Source of the DNA: Pseudomonadota bacterium
Lineage (GTDB): Archaea; Thermoplasmatota; SW-10-69-26; JACQPN01; JAJPHT01
Direction of reading: 5' to 3'
DNA: 64,000 nucleotides
Assembly (NCBI GenBank): GCA_021325135.1
Contig: JAJPHT010000039.1
Span: 62,001 to 126,000, forward strand
This document shows, in pieces, positions 1 to 8,360 of this stretch (its first letter is position 1; each line of letters begins with the position of its first letter). Both the position numbers and the translations under genes were made by a program. The notes under the pieces were generated by a model. It did no database searches. It had not been told where the DNA came from and saw nothing but the letters and a program-made list of their open reading frames with translations.

Positions 1-64
1 CGACGGCACCGCCGGGCCGACGATCCACGGCGGCTGGGACGTGGCGCTGGACCGCGCCGCGTGA
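1..64 (+). CDS. C-terminal fragment of an unidentified gene
   Basis: An open frame enters from the left edge and ends at TGA 62-64, giving only about 20 residues that end in HGGWDVALDRAA. The GC-rich codon pattern fits a coding end and the stop lies 10 bases before the stop of the next, oppositely oriented gene, the tight convergent spacing seen throughout this window. Too little is present to name a family. Confidence 0.45.
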   Translation, partial: DGTAGPTIHGGWDVALDRAA

Positions 65-74
65 GCGGCCCGGC

Positions 75-713
75 CTATGGCATCAGGCTGGAGGGGCCCC
101 CGGCGAGGCCGATCGTGCTCGCGGCGTCATTGCACATGTGGACGTACCTGCAATAGGCGTAGTAGCCGCCGGCGACGCCCAGGCAGATGGCGCACGCCGC
201 AGGGCCGTCGAAGAAGCAGACGAAGGCGCAATCCGCGCAGTCCTCGCCGAACTGCGCGGAGCACTCCGCGCAATCCGTCGCGTATCCCGATTCCGAGGTC
301 AGCGTGTCGCACACCGAAGAGATCGCCACGGAGCAGTTGACGACGCTGGTCCCTCCGCGGGCCTCGCGCAGCGACAGGAGGACGGAATCGGGAATGCTCG
401 CCGCCTTCGCAAGGTCCTTGACGACGTCTTCGTGCGCCTGGAGGAGATGCGAGTAGGGAAGCGTCCCCTCGTCGAGGGCGACGATCTCGGCCATCGTCTG
501 CGCCGAGAGGACGCCGGAGGCCGCGAGCGGCTCGGCCTGCTGCCGGACCTCGTGGAGGAGCGCCGGGAGCTTCGAGAGATCGCCAGACGCCCCCGCAAGG
601 GCGTCCCCGGCGGCGACCGAAGGCATCGTGAGGGACGTGAGCAGGACGACCGTCGCGATCGTCGCGATCCGCTGGACCATCGTGAGCTTGGGCTTGCAGG
701 GCGTAGGTGACAT
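75..713 (-). CDS. Secreted cysteine-rich protein, possible halocin C8-like precursor
   Basis: A 212-residue exported protein. A basic N-terminus and a hydrophobic segment (about residues 12-36, ending PSVAAG) form a signal peptide. A helical, Cys-free stretch of roughly 100 residues follows, then a C-terminal part with 11 cysteines, including CAEC, CADC and CAIC, and Gly/Tyr-rich spacers. Cys-free leader plus Cys-rich tail resembles precursors of halocin C8-type microhalocins, but I cannot align it and the match is only architectural. ATG 713 is used; GTG 722 is also in frame and lies about 30 nt from a TATA-like GGTTATGC (748-756), and ATG 680 would leave just the signal peptide core. An ordinary disulfide-rich surface protein is the alternative. 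Confidence 0.7.
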   Translation of the reverse strand: MSPTPCKPKLTMVQRIATIATVVLLTSLTMPSVAAGDALAGASGDLSKLPALLHEVRQQAEPLAASGVLSAQTMAEIVALDEGTLPYSHLLQAHEDVVKDLAKAASIPDSVLLSLREARGGTSVVNCSVAISSVCDTLTSESGYATDCAECSAQFGEDCADCAFVCFFDGPAACAICLGVAGGYYAYCRYVHMCNDAASTIGLAGGPSSLMP

Positions 714-747
714 GGCTCGCACTCCGCAGGCAGATGCCGCGGGCAGG

Positions 748-756
748 GCATAACCT
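748..756 (-). promoter_or_regulatory. TATA-like box for the Cys-rich secreted gene
   Basis: GGTTATGC on the minus strand lies about 30 nt before GTG 722 and about 39 nt before ATG 713. This matches the spacing of other likely promoters here and would favour a GTG 722 leaderless start. Confidence 0.4.
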
Positions 757-808
757 GCAGTCTGGCGCTCCCCGCTCCATCGGGTTGACCGCTGCTTGGT
801 CCGGCGTC

Positions 809-1840
809 CTACGCCATCCGCAGCACGACCTTGCCCTCGGCGCCGCCTTCGGCGAGGCGGCGGTACGCCTCCGCCCCCCGCTCCAGGGGGAACGCCCCGT
901 CGATCACGGCGCGGAGCCGCCCGGCGAAGACGAGGTCCATCACGGTGTCGAACTCGTCGCGCGTGCCCATGGTGCTGCCCAGGATGGAGAGCTGCTTCCA
1001 GAACACCTGGTTGACCTCCATGGGGAAGTCGTAGCCCGTCGTGCCGCCCACGGTCACGATGCGGCCCCCGCGGGCGGCGGCGCGCAGCGTCCTGGACCAG
1101 GTGGCGGCGCCCACGTTGTCCACCACCACGTCCACGCCGCGGCGGTCGGTGAGGCGGCCGATCTCCTTCTCCCACGCGGTGGAGGCGAGGAGGCCGTGGT
1201 CGGCGCCCAGGTCCAGCGCGGCCTTGAGCTTCGCCTCGCTGGTGCCCACGACGTGGATGGGCCGCGCGCCGGCGAGCTTCGCGATCTGGATGGCCGCGGT
1301 GTTGACGCCGCCGCCCGCGCCCACGACGAGCACGCTCTCCCCGGCGCGCAGGCGGGCGCGCGTGACGAGCATGCGCCACGCGGTGAGGAACGCGAGGCTC
1401 GCGGCGGCCGCCTGCTCCAGGGGGAAGCCGTCGGGCACGCGCTTGAGGTTCGCCACGGGGACGACGGCAAATTCCGCGAAGACGCCGCGCGTGTGCTCGC
1501 CGATGAGCCGGTGCTCGCGGCAGAGGCTCACCTCGCCCTGGCGGCAGTACGCGCAGTGGCCGCAGGAGAGCGAGGCCCACACGACGACGCGGTCGCCCGG
1601 CTTCCACGCGGTGACGCCCGGGCCCACCTTGTCCACGACGCCCGCCGCGTCGCTGCCGCCCACGTGCGGCTTCGCCAGCTCCAGCCCCTTCCACCCCTTC
1701 AGCACGAAGAGGTCGAGCCGGTTGAGCGCGGCGGCGTGGACGCGGAGGCGCACCTCGCCGGGGCCGGGCTCGGGCGCGGGGACGTCGAGGACCTGGAGCT
1801 TGGAGAGGTCGCCGTGCTCGTGGAAGCCCAGGGCGCGCAT
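809..1840 (-). CDS. Zinc-binding MDR-family alcohol dehydrogenase/quinone oxidoreductase
   Basis: A 343-residue medium-chain dehydrogenase/reductase. An N-terminal GroES-like domain carries four cysteines at 93, 96, 99 and 107, the structural-zinc lobe. The nucleotide-binding fold has VVGAGGGVNTAAIQIAK near residue 160. The usual first catalytic-zinc cysteine is absent (AALNRLD near 40), so it probably belongs to the group that keeps structural zinc but works more like NADPH:quinone reductases. Substrate is unknown. ATG 1840 starts a canonical family N-terminus. It stands alone between two secreted-protein genes on the same strand. Confidence 0.9.
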   Translation of the reverse strand: MRALGFHEHGDLSKLQVLDVPAPEPGPGEVRLRVHAAALNRLDLFVLKGWKGLELAKPHVGGSDAAGVVDKVGPGVTAWKPGDRVVVWASLSCGHCAYCRQGEVSLCREHRLIGEHTRGVFAEFAVVPVANLKRVPDGFPLEQAAAASLAFLTAWRMLVTRARLRAGESVLVVGAGGGVNTAAIQIAKLAGARPIHVVGTSEAKLKAALDLGADHGLLASTAWEKEIGRLTDRRGVDVVVDNVGAATWSRTLRAAARGGRIVTVGGTTGYDFPMEVNQVFWKQLSILGSTMGTRDEFDTVMDLVFAGRLRAVIDGAFPLERGAEAYRRLAEGGAEGKVVLRMA

Positions 1841-1879
1841 CGCGGGCCCATGCCGGCGGCGGGGGAAAACCCTTGCCGC

Positions 1880-3202
1880 TCAGCGCAGCGCGGGGCCATC
1901 CACCTGCGTCGCCAGCGTGATGTCGCTGCGCGGCTCCGCGGCGTCCAGGGCCATGCCCGTCGTCGCGGGCCGGTCCTTGGGGTACGCCGCCAGCAGGTGC
2001 CCCGTGGGGTCCAAGGCCGCCTGGAAGAAGTCCCCCATGCGCCGGTCGTTGGGCGTCGGCGCGTTGACGACGCCGAACCCCTGCGGCCCGACGCACGAGA
2101 GCCCCTGCGTGCAGATGCTTCCCGTGTGGACGTCGGGCGCAGCCACCTCCACGCCCCACGTCGCGCCCGCGTCGAGGCTCGTCGCCGCCATGAGGTCCCA
2201 CTGCGTGGTGGCGAGGTCGTAGTCCGCGCCGAGGTCGACGTCGCTGCCGCCCGCGGCCTCGCGCGCCTGGTACCAGACCACGGCGACCTTGCCCGAGGCG
2301 CCCGCGACGATCCACGGGAAGACCGCGCTGGGGCTGCCGACGCCCGCGGGCCCCGGGCTGGGGTCGGAGACGGGGACGGGCGCGCTCCACGAGGCCCCGC
2401 CGTCCAGGCTGCGCGCGAAGAAGACCGTCTCGCCCGTGGAGGTCTGCATGGACCACGCGACGTAGAGGTCGCCCGCGTCGTCCACGGCGAGGGCGGGGAA
2501 GAGGAGCGTGGTGCCGGGCGTATCCGCGGCGTGGAACGCGCTCCACGTGTAGCCGCCGTCCACGCTGCGCGCGACCTGGAGGTCGGCCCCGGTGAAGAAG
2601 GGCTCCAGGAGCGAGCCGTCAGGCGCCTGCACGATGCGGCCCGCGAAGGATGCGGAAGGGACCATGGTGAAGGGGCCCGAGAAGGTCTGCGCGGCGTCCT
2701 CGCTCACCCAGGCGAAGAGGCCGCCCGCGTGCGCGGTGACGACGACGTGGCCGTGCCCGCTGGCGGCCATCCACTGGCGGTCGTAGGACGAGGAGCCCGG
2801 CGCCAGGTCCACCGTGCGCGCGAAGGTGCGGCCGTGGTTGAGCGACGTGGAGACGGGCATCGCGGAGTCCAGGGCGTTGGCGGCCGAGGCGAGGTCGACG
2901 ACGTACACCGTGCCATCCGCGTCCACCGCCACGTCCGCGTCGCCGCCGCCCTGGCCGGTCGCGACGGAGCGCCCGAAGGTCGCGCCCCCGTCGGTGGAGG
3001 TCCACAGCACGGCCGACGACTCGAACGACGCGACGTACACCCGAGCCGGCGAGACGCTGGCGTCCACGACGACGGAGGGCTCGCTGGCCAGCACGGCGGG
3101 CGCGACGGAGACCTGCGCATACGTGGGCGGCGCGCCCGCGGCGAAGAGGGGGAGGGCGAGGAGGGCCAGGACGGCGGCGAGCGCCATCGTGCTGCGCGGC
3201 AT
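1880..3202 (-). CDS. Secreted BNR-repeat (sialidase-fold) protein
   Basis: A 440-residue exported protein: an N-terminal signal peptide (MPRSTMALAAVLALLALPLF) followed by a beta-propeller-like region with repeated Asp-box motifs of the S-x-D-G-G-x-T-F/W type (TSTDGGATF, RSVDGGYTW, RSLDGGASW, TSLDAGATW). Asp boxes occur in sialidases and in many non-enzymatic propellers. I do not see the sialidase arginine triad clearly, so a catalytic role is not claimed. ATG 3202 is chosen over GTG 3214 because it starts directly on a signal peptide. A larger BNR lipoprotein at 13360-15165 is a distant relative. Confidence 0.85.
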   Translation of the reverse strand: MPRSTMALAAVLALLALPLFAAGAPPTYAQVSVAPAVLASEPSVVVDASVSPARVYVASFESSAVLWTSTDGGATFGRSVATGQGGGDADVAVDADGTVYVVDLASAANALDSAMPVSTSLNHGRTFARTVDLAPGSSSYDRQWMAASGHGHVVVTAHAGGLFAWVSEDAAQTFSGPFTMVPSASFAGRIVQAPDGSLLEPFFTGADLQVARSVDGGYTWSAFHAADTPGTTLLFPALAVDDAGDLYVAWSMQTSTGETVFFARSLDGGASWSAPVPVSDPSPGPAGVGSPSAVFPWIVAGASGKVAVVWYQAREAAGGSDVDLGADYDLATTQWDLMAATSLDAGATWGVEVAAPDVHTGSICTQGLSCVGPQGFGVVNAPTPNDRRMGDFFQAALDPTGHLLAAYPKDRPATTGMALDAAEPRSDITLATQVDGPALR

Positions 3203-3256
3203 CGGGCCCGCCACCGCGGGCAGGCCGATAAGCGTTCGCGGGAGAGCCTGGTCGGA

Positions 3257-4264
3257 TCACGCGAACGGGTTGAGCGGCGTGAGGCCGTAGAGGGGCAGCA
3301 GCGCCGCGAGGAAGCCCAGGATCGCGCCGCCGTTGAGGAGCGGCAGGCCCGCCTGCGGGTTCCCCTTGAGGACGAACCACATGAGGGCGCAGAAGCCCAG
3401 GAGACTGCCCACGAGCGTCGCGAGGGCGACGACCACCGCGCCCGAGACGCCGCCCACGGTCACCGCGTTGTCCAGGAAGGTCAGGGCGGACACGACGAGG
3501 ACGCCGGGGATCACCGCGTCGCCCAGCCCCATGAACATCGCCTCGCGCTTCTCGGGCTTGTCGTCCGGGTCCGGGTTCTTGATCTTGCGCGTCTCCTCGA
3601 GGAAGGAGTAGCCGCGGTGCTTGGGCACCACGAACATGATGGGGAGGCGAAGCTCCAGCACGCTGTCCGCCAGGTCCAGCATGTGCTTCGTGCGGTAGAC
3701 CGCGATGGCGTCGTACACCGCGAAGGCCACGAGGAGGATGAGGCTGGGCAGCAGGCCGAAGCTGATGCCGAAGATGCCGGCCGCGCCCGCCGCCACGAGG
3801 ATGCCCACCGCGTCGATGACGTACCACTCGGGGTAGAACCACAGCAGCGCCGTGAGCCCCAGGGCGAGGACGGCACCCGCGACGCCCGCAAGCCCCACGC
3901 CGAAGGGGGGGCCCGTGCGGTCCACCACCGTCCCCAGGAGCGGCGCCGCGACGTAGTAGACCGTCATCAGCACGCTGCCCAGCACGATGTACTTGATGAG
4001 CACGCGCTTGCCGAACTTCGCGATGAGCAGGATGAGCACCGTGAAGAGGACCACGATGCCCAGGTAGATGGGCGCGTTGAGCAGGCTGTTGGGGTCCGCG
4101 AACGCGCGGATGTTCTGCGAGAGGAACGTGAACGAGAACGCCATGGCCAGCGCGATGGACACGACGAAGAGCGCGCCCATGGACGCGACCGCGGGCCCGT
4201 CGCGCTTCAGGTCGGCGCGGGACGTGGGCTCGCTCGCCTGCGCGGTCGCCGTGGGCTCGGCCAT
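3257..4264 (-). CDS. Presenilin-like (A22) intramembrane aspartyl protease
   Basis: A 335-residue multi-pass membrane protein with about nine hydrophobic segments. The two catalytic aspartates of the presenilin/signal peptide peptidase family are visible: the YD motif (VAFAVYDAIAVY, Asp185) and the GxGD motif (GLGD, Asp249). The C-terminal GLPLLNGG (Pro308) stands for the PAL motif. A charged cytosolic loop around residues 225-242 separates the two catalytic helices. The family cleaves transmembrane helices; the archaeal substrate is unknown. A TATA-like TCAAATAG (4286-4293) lies about 27 nt upstream of ATG 4264. Confidence 0.9.
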   Translation of the reverse strand: MAEPTATAQASEPTSRADLKRDGPAVASMGALFVVSIALAMAFSFTFLSQNIRAFADPNSLLNAPIYLGIVVLFTVLILLIAKFGKRVLIKYIVLGSVLMTVYYVAAPLLGTVVDRTGPPFGVGLAGVAGAVLALGLTALLWFYPEWYVIDAVGILVAAGAAGIFGISFGLLPSLILLVAFAVYDAIAVYRTKHMLDLADSVLELRLPIMFVVPKHRGYSFLEETRKIKNPDPDDKPEKREAMFMGLGDAVIPGVLVVSALTFLDNAVTVGGVSGAVVVALATLVGSLLGFCALMWFVLKGNPQAGLPLLNGGAILGFLAALLPLYGLTPLNPFA

Positions 4265-4285
4265 CGCGCGGCGAGCGGACGCGCG

Positions 4286-4293
4286 CTATTTGA
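4286..4293 (-). promoter_or_regulatory. TATA box of the presenilin-like protease gene
   Basis: TCAAATAG on the minus strand is centred about 27 nt before ATG 4264, consistent with a leaderless archaeal transcript. Confidence 0.55.
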
Positions 4294-4312
4294 GGGTTCT
4301 CGGTTGCGCCGC

Positions 4313-4780
4313 CTAGGCCGTGGGCGCCTTGCCGCCCTTCGCTGCCATGGCGATCTCGCGCTCGATGAGTCCGAAGCCCGCCGTGAGGCTCGCGCGCCAC
4401 TGCTCCACCATCTGCGGCAGCGCGCCCGCGAGCGGGGGCGAGGGCGTGACGGTCATCTCCACGCGGTGCAGCGTGCCGTCGCCGTGGGGGCGCACGCTCT
4501 CGCGGATGACGAACGAGAAGAGCACGTTCCCCTGCGGGTCGCGCTGGTCGCCGCGCACGGTCCAGCGGTCCTCCGCCGCGACGTCCACGGTCATCGCCAT
4601 GAGGCCCATGGGGTTGTCCTGCTCGCGGCGCACGACGTGCCCCTGACGGACGACGCGGAAGGGCGTGGCGTCGCCGAAGAAGCGGCCATCGTCGGCGCGG
4701 TAGTCGGTCATCCACTCCTTCACGAAGCGGGGCGGGGCGTGGAAGCGGTTCTCCAGGACGAGGTTGGGGGCTTCGGTCAT
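4313..4780 (-). CDS. SRPBCC (START-like) domain protein
   Basis: A 155-residue soluble protein with the SRPBCC pattern: an N-terminal strand (NLVLENRFHAPPRFVKEWMTD), a central beta-sheet ending in HRVEMTVTPSPPLAG, and a long C-terminal helix (LPQMVEQWRASLTAGFGLIER). The fold binds hydrophobic ligands; the ligand is unknown. It is one of four separate SRPBCC genes in this window (also 7926, 40220, 43906). Transcribed towards the protease gene and divergently from the regulator at 4886. Confidence 0.75.
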   Translation of the reverse strand: MTEAPNLVLENRFHAPPRFVKEWMTDYRADDGRFFGDATPFRVVRQGHVVRREQDNPMGLMAMTVDVAAEDRWTVRGDQRDPQGNVLFSFVIRESVRPHGDGTLHRVEMTVTPSPPLAGALPQMVEQWRASLTAGFGLIEREIAMAAKGGKAPTA

Positions 4781-4855
4781 GTCGGGACCTCACGCCCTCG
4801 AAGGCGCGCCGGGGTGCTCATCCCTGCGGGGCCGCCCGCCCCGATTTCGGACACG

Positions 4856-4861
4856 CTTATG
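4856..4861 (+). promoter_or_regulatory. TATA-like box (CTTATG) of the two-wHTH regulator
   Basis: CTTATG is centred about 27 nt before GTG 4886. The ATG inside the box is in frame, so an automatic caller may pick it as the start; the spacing seen at other genes argues that it is the promoter and that GTG 4886 is the start. Confidence 0.5.
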
Positions 4862-4885
4862 GCCCGGGGGAAGGGATGCCGCCGC

Positions 4886-5824
4886 GTGGACGACGTGGAC
4901 GTGGCCATCCTGCGCGAGCTGTCGCGGGAACGGGTCGTCGTGTGGGGCACGCAGGACCCGCGCCTCTCGGCCCAGGCCATCGCCCGCCGGCTCTCCCTGG
5001 ACCCGACGACGGTGCGCGACCGGCTGCGCGCCTGGCAGAAGGAGGGCTTCCTCCTGGGGTTCACGGTGCTCCCCAACACGTCGCTCTTCGGCGCGGGCAT
5101 GGCCAGCGGGGCGCTGCGCGTCCCCGATCCGCGCGCGAAGGCCGGCGTGCTCGCCGCGCTGCGCAGGAGCGAAGGCGTGATCGGCCTCATGGACCACGTG
5201 GGGGAGTGGATCGGCGTCGGCTACATGGACGAGAGCGGGGAGGCGCTCCAGGAGCACGCCGCCGCCGTGGCCGCGCTGCCCGGCGTCGCGGAGGCCACGC
5301 CCCCCTTCCGCGTGCCCACCCTCGTCTCCACCATCGACCTCACGCCGCTGGACTGGCGCATGCTGCGCGCGCTGCGGGCGCACCCGCGCGAGGGGCTGGC
5401 CGTCGCGGCGAAGGAGGCCGGCGTCTCCACGCGCACGTTCACGCGGCGCTACGAGCGGCTCGTCGAAGGGCGCGCGCTCTGGTCCATCGGCCTCTACGAC
5501 TTCGGCCGCTGCGAGGGGCGCGTCCCCGTGCAGCTCATCCTCACCATGGAGGACGCCGAGGCCGCCGCCTCGGGGTGGGCTGCGCTGCGCAAGGCGCACC
5601 CCGGCTGGTTCGCGGGCCACGTCGTCCCCACGCCCGTCGAGGGCTCGCCCCTCCAGGTGGCCGACCTCTACTTCGCGCTGCCGCGCATGGGCGACCTGGA
5701 CCGGCTCGTGGCCGACGCCTGGGAGCTTCCGGGCGCGCGCGAGGTGGAGGCGTACCACCCGCTGCGCTTCGAGATGTTCGGCGGGTGGGCGGACGAGCGG
5801 ATCGCGGAGGCGCTGGGGAGCTAG
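4886..5824 (+). CDS. Transcriptional regulator with two winged-helix domains (Lrp/AsnC-like)
   Basis: A 312-residue protein built as a tandem duplication. Each half begins with a winged helix (VDDVDVAILRELS... near residues 1-55, and TIDLTPLDWRMLRALRA... near 145-200) and is followed by about 80-100 residues of a possible sensor domain. The start VDDVDVAILREL resembles Lrp/AsnC N-termini, and GTG 4886 is favoured by the promoter spacing; ATG 4859 is in frame upstream. Ligand and targets are unknown; the neighbour read divergently is an SRPBCC protein. The TAG stop interlocks with the stop of the convergent membrane-protein gene on CTAG 5821-5824. Confidence 0.75.
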   Translation: MDDVDVAILRELSRERVVVWGTQDPRLSAQAIARRLSLDPTTVRDRLRAWQKEGFLLGFTVLPNTSLFGAGMASGALRVPDPRAKAGVLAALRRSEGVIGLMDHVGEWIGVGYMDESGEALQEHAAAVAALPGVAEATPPFRVPTLVSTIDLTPLDWRMLRALRAHPREGLAVAAKEAGVSTRTFTRRYERLVEGRALWSIGLYDFGRCEGRVPVQLILTMEDAEAAASGWAALRKAHPGWFAGHVVPTPVEGSPLQVADLYFALPRMGDLDRLVADAWELPGAREVEAYHPLRFEMFGGWADERIAEALGS

Positions 5825-6336
5825 CGCCCTTCGAACGCCGTGACGAGGTCCCACGCGTTGCCCGCGCCGATGACGACGAGCAGCAGCGCCGCGACGGCGA
5901 GCGCGCCCTGGCCGCGCCCGTCTCCGTTCAGGACCGCGACGCCGCCCACGAGGACCATCACGCGCGCGAGCACGGGGCCCGCCAGGCGCCACACGATGGG
6001 GATGGCGCGCAGCGCCTCGCGCTCCTGGGCGGGCGCGTTGCGCAGGCGCGTGACGGCGAGGACGCTCTGCACGAGGCTGATGGAGCCGGCGATGAGGAGG
6101 ACGATGGCGAGGCTGCGGTCGTCGGGCCAGGGCGCGAGCAGGATCGCGGCGAGCCCCATGGCCGTCAGGAAGTAGTAGAACGCGCCGCGCGCCAGCGTGA
6201 CGGCGTGCCGCGACCCGAGGATCTCGCGCATGCGGAGCGTGAGCGCGACGAAGACGAGGCCCGCCAGCGTGGCCGACGCGCCGCCCACGAAAAGCCAGAA
6301 GTCGTGCCACGGCGCGAGGTCGAGCATGCGGTTCAC
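5821..6336 (-). CDS. Four-helix membrane protein of unknown function
   Basis: A 171-residue protein with four hydrophobic segments ([20 protein letters not shown], a [19 protein letters not shown] segment, a third near [15 protein letters not shown] and a fourth with [15 protein letters not shown]). No catalytic motif is recognised. GTG 6336 overlaps the stop of the upstream carboxyltransferase gene by four bases (GTGA), suggesting translational coupling; ATG 6327 is the alternative. Coupling to an acyl-CoA carboxylase subunit is an observation only. Confidence 0.7.
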   Translation of the reverse strand: MNRMLDLAPWHDFWLFVGGASATLAGLVFVALTLRMREILGSRHAVTLARGAFYYFLTAMGLAAILLAPWPDDRSLAIVLLIAGSISLVQSVLAVTRLRNAPAQEREALRAIPIVWRLAGPVLARVMVLVGGVAVLNGDGRGQGALAVAALLLVVIGAGNAWDLVTAFEGR

Positions 6337-7883
6337 AAGGGAATGTTCCCATGCTTGCGCCAGGGGCGAGGCTCCTCCTTCGCGAGGCACGCCTCCAGGT
6401 TGGCGATGAGCTTGGCCCGCGTCTCCTGCGGCTCGATGACGTCGTCCACGTACCCCTTCTCCGCCGCGACGTAGGGGTTGGCGAAGTGCTCGCGGTAGTC
6501 CTCGACGACCTCGCGGCGCTTGGCGGCGGGGTCCGCGGCCTCCTTCAGCTCCTGCCGGTAGAGGATGTTCACCGCGCCTTCGGGGCCCATGACGGCGATC
6601 TCCGCGCCGGGCCACGCGGCGTTGTAGTCCGCGCGGACGTGCTTGCTGCTCATGACGTCGTAGGCCCCGCCGTAGGCCTTGCGCGTGATGACCGTGAGCT
6701 TGGGCACGGTGGCCTCGCAGTACGCGTAGAGGAGCTTCGCGCCCTGGCGGATGATGCCGCGGAACTCCTGGTCCGTCCCGGGGAGGAAGCCGGGCACGTC
6801 CACGAAGGTGACCAGCGGGATGTTGAACGCGTCGCAGAAGCGCACGAAGCGGCCCGCCTTGACGGAGGCCGCGATGTCCAGCACGCCCGCGAGCACCTTG
6901 GGCTGGTTGCCCACGACGCCCACGGCCTGGCCGTCGAGGCGCGCGAAGCCCACGACGATGTTCTTCGCGTAGTCGGCGTGGACCTCCAGGAAGCTGTCCT
7001 GGTCCACGACGCGCGAGATCACGTCTTTGATATCATAGGGCTTGTTGGGGTCGGCGGGCACGATCTTCGCCAGCTCGTCGGCCGCGCCTGGCGCCGGAGG
7101 GCGCGCCTCCACGAGGGGCGGGCGCTGGCCGTTGTTGCTGGGCAGGTAGGAGAGGAGGCGGCGGATGGTGAAGAGGGCGTCCTCCTCGTCGTCGCTGCGG
7201 AAGTGGGCGACGCCGCTCTTCTCGTTGTGCGTGTGCGCGCCGCCCAGCGTCTCGAAGTCCACCTCCTCGCCCGTGACGGTCTTGATGACGTCCGGGCCGG
7301 TGATGAACATGTGGGCGGTCTTGTCCGCCATGATGATGAAGTCGGTGATGGCGGGCGAGTAGACGGCGCCGCCCGCGCAGGGCCCGAGGATCGCGCTGAT
7401 CTGCGGGATGACGCCGCTGGAGACGGTGTTGCGCCAGAAGATCTCCGCGTAGCCGCCCAGCGCGTCCACGCCCTCCTGGATGCGCGCGCCGCCGCTGTCA
7501 TTGAGCCCGATGACCGGCGCGCCGTTCTTCAGCGCGAGGTCCATGATCTTGCAGATCTTCGCCGCGTGCGCGAGGCCCAGCGAGCCGCCGAAGACGGTGA
7601 AGTCCTGCGCGAAGACGTAGACGAGGCGGCCGTCCACCTTGCCGAAGCCGGTGACGACGCCGTCGCCCATGGGCTTGTTCTTGTCCATGCCGAAGCGCGT
7701 CGCCTGGTGGACGACGAACGCGTCGACCTCCTGGAACGTGCCCGCGTCCAGGAGCAGGTCGATGCGCTCGCGGGCGGTGAGCTTCCCCGAGGCGTGCTGC
7801 TTCTCGATGCGCGCGCGCCCGCCGCCGAGCCTCGTCTGCTCGCGCACCTTGCGCAGCTCGTTGACCTTCTCGTCGGAGGTCAT
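6333..7883 (-). CDS. Acyl-CoA carboxylase carboxyltransferase (beta) subunit
   Basis: A 516-residue carboxyltransferase of the propionyl-/acetyl-CoA carboxylase beta family, which moves CO2 from carboxybiotin to an acyl-CoA. The length is typical. The N-terminal half carries GGARIQEG (131-138) and the oxyanion-forming [12 protein letters not shown] (168-179); the C-terminal half has GFLPGTDQE and [12 protein letters not shown], the second oxyanion region. The biotin carboxylase and biotin carrier genes are not in this window, so substrate and pathway (propionate metabolism or a decarboxylase role) cannot be fixed. ATG 7883 preferred; GTG 7886 is adjacent. Symbol withheld because pccB and accD-type members are not separable here. 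Confidence 0.93.
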   Translation of the reverse strand: MTSDEKVNELRKVREQTRLGGGRARIEKQHASGKLTARERIDLLLDAGTFQEVDAFVVHQATRFGMDKNKPMGDGVVTGFGKVDGRLVYVFAQDFTVFGGSLGLAHAAKICKIMDLALKNGAPVIGLNDSGGARIQEGVDALGGYAEIFWRNTVSSGVIPQISAILGPCAGGAVYSPAITDFIIMADKTAHMFITGPDVIKTVTGEEVDFETLGGAHTHNEKSGVAHFRSDDEEDALFTIRRLLSYLPSNNGQRPPLVEARPPAPGAADELAKIVPADPNKPYDIKDVISRVVDQDSFLEVHADYAKNIVVGFARLDGQAVGVVGNQPKVLAGVLDIAASVKAGRFVRFCDAFNIPLVTFVDVPGFLPGTDQEFRGIIRQGAKLLYAYCEATVPKLTVITRKAYGGAYDVMSSKHVRADYNAAWPGAEIAVMGPEGAVNILYRQELKEAADPAAKRREVVEDYREHFANPYVAAEKGYVDDVIEPQETRAKLIANLEACLAKEEPRPWRKHGNIPL

Positions 7884-7925
7884 CACGCGGCCAACGGGGG
7901 TGGGGCACTTGAAGCGTGCGGTGCC

Positions 7926-8357
7926 TCAGGGCCCTTCGAGGTGGCGCTGGAGGTGGCGGGCCGTCTCTTCGAGGTTCTTCCTCCCCATGCGCTGCATCAT
8001 CGGGCCCATGATCCGGAAGAGGCCCTTGGGGCGCATCTCGATCTCGTGGTCGATGCGCGTCTGGCCGCCCTGCGGCGTGAAGACGAACCGGTGCCCGCCC
8101 TCCAGCATCCTCATGTGCGGGACGATCCGCACGCGGCCGTTGCGCTCGAACTCCTCCAGCGTCTGCCGCACCTTGCCGAACCCCTTGATCTCCAGCTCGA
8201 AGCGCGAGCCCTCCGCGATCTCGCCCTCGTCGAGCCTGCGCGCGCTGGGATTCCGGGGGTTCCACTCGGGAAAGCGCTCGACGTGGATCACGGCCTCGAA
8301 GACGTCCTGCACGGGGCGCCGGATCACCTGGCTCATCCGGAAGACCGCGATGCCCAT
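7926..8357 (-). CDS. SRPBCC family protein
   Basis: A 143-residue SRPBCC/polyketide cyclase-like protein: N-terminal strand RMSQVIRRPVQDVFEAVIHV, the WNP turn typical of the family, and the C-terminal helix MGPMMQRMGRKNLEETARHL. A hydrophobic ligand is likely but unknown. It lies directly downstream of the VOC gene (start 8357/8360 against stop 8361), so the two are almost certainly one transcript, divergent from an HxlR-type regulator. Confidence 0.75.
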   Translation of the reverse strand: MGIAVFRMSQVIRRPVQDVFEAVIHVERFPEWNPRNPSARRLDEGEIAEGSRFELEIKGFGKVRQTLEEFERNGRVRIVPHMRMLEGGHRFVFTPQGGQTRIDHEIEMRPKGLFRIMGPMMQRMGRKNLEETARHLQRHLEGP

Positions 8358-8360
8358 CAC

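Noticed and set aside
1880..3202. Calling the BNR protein a sialidase
   Set aside because: Only Asp boxes are visible; the arginine triad and nucleophile Tyr cannot be identified.
707..4858. Very long open frame on the plus strand across the MDR, BNR and protease genes
   Set aside because: It is the complement of clearly coding minus-strand genes, rich in Arg/Ala/His as expected of antisense frames at very high GC; only its 3' part from 4886 on is a real gene.
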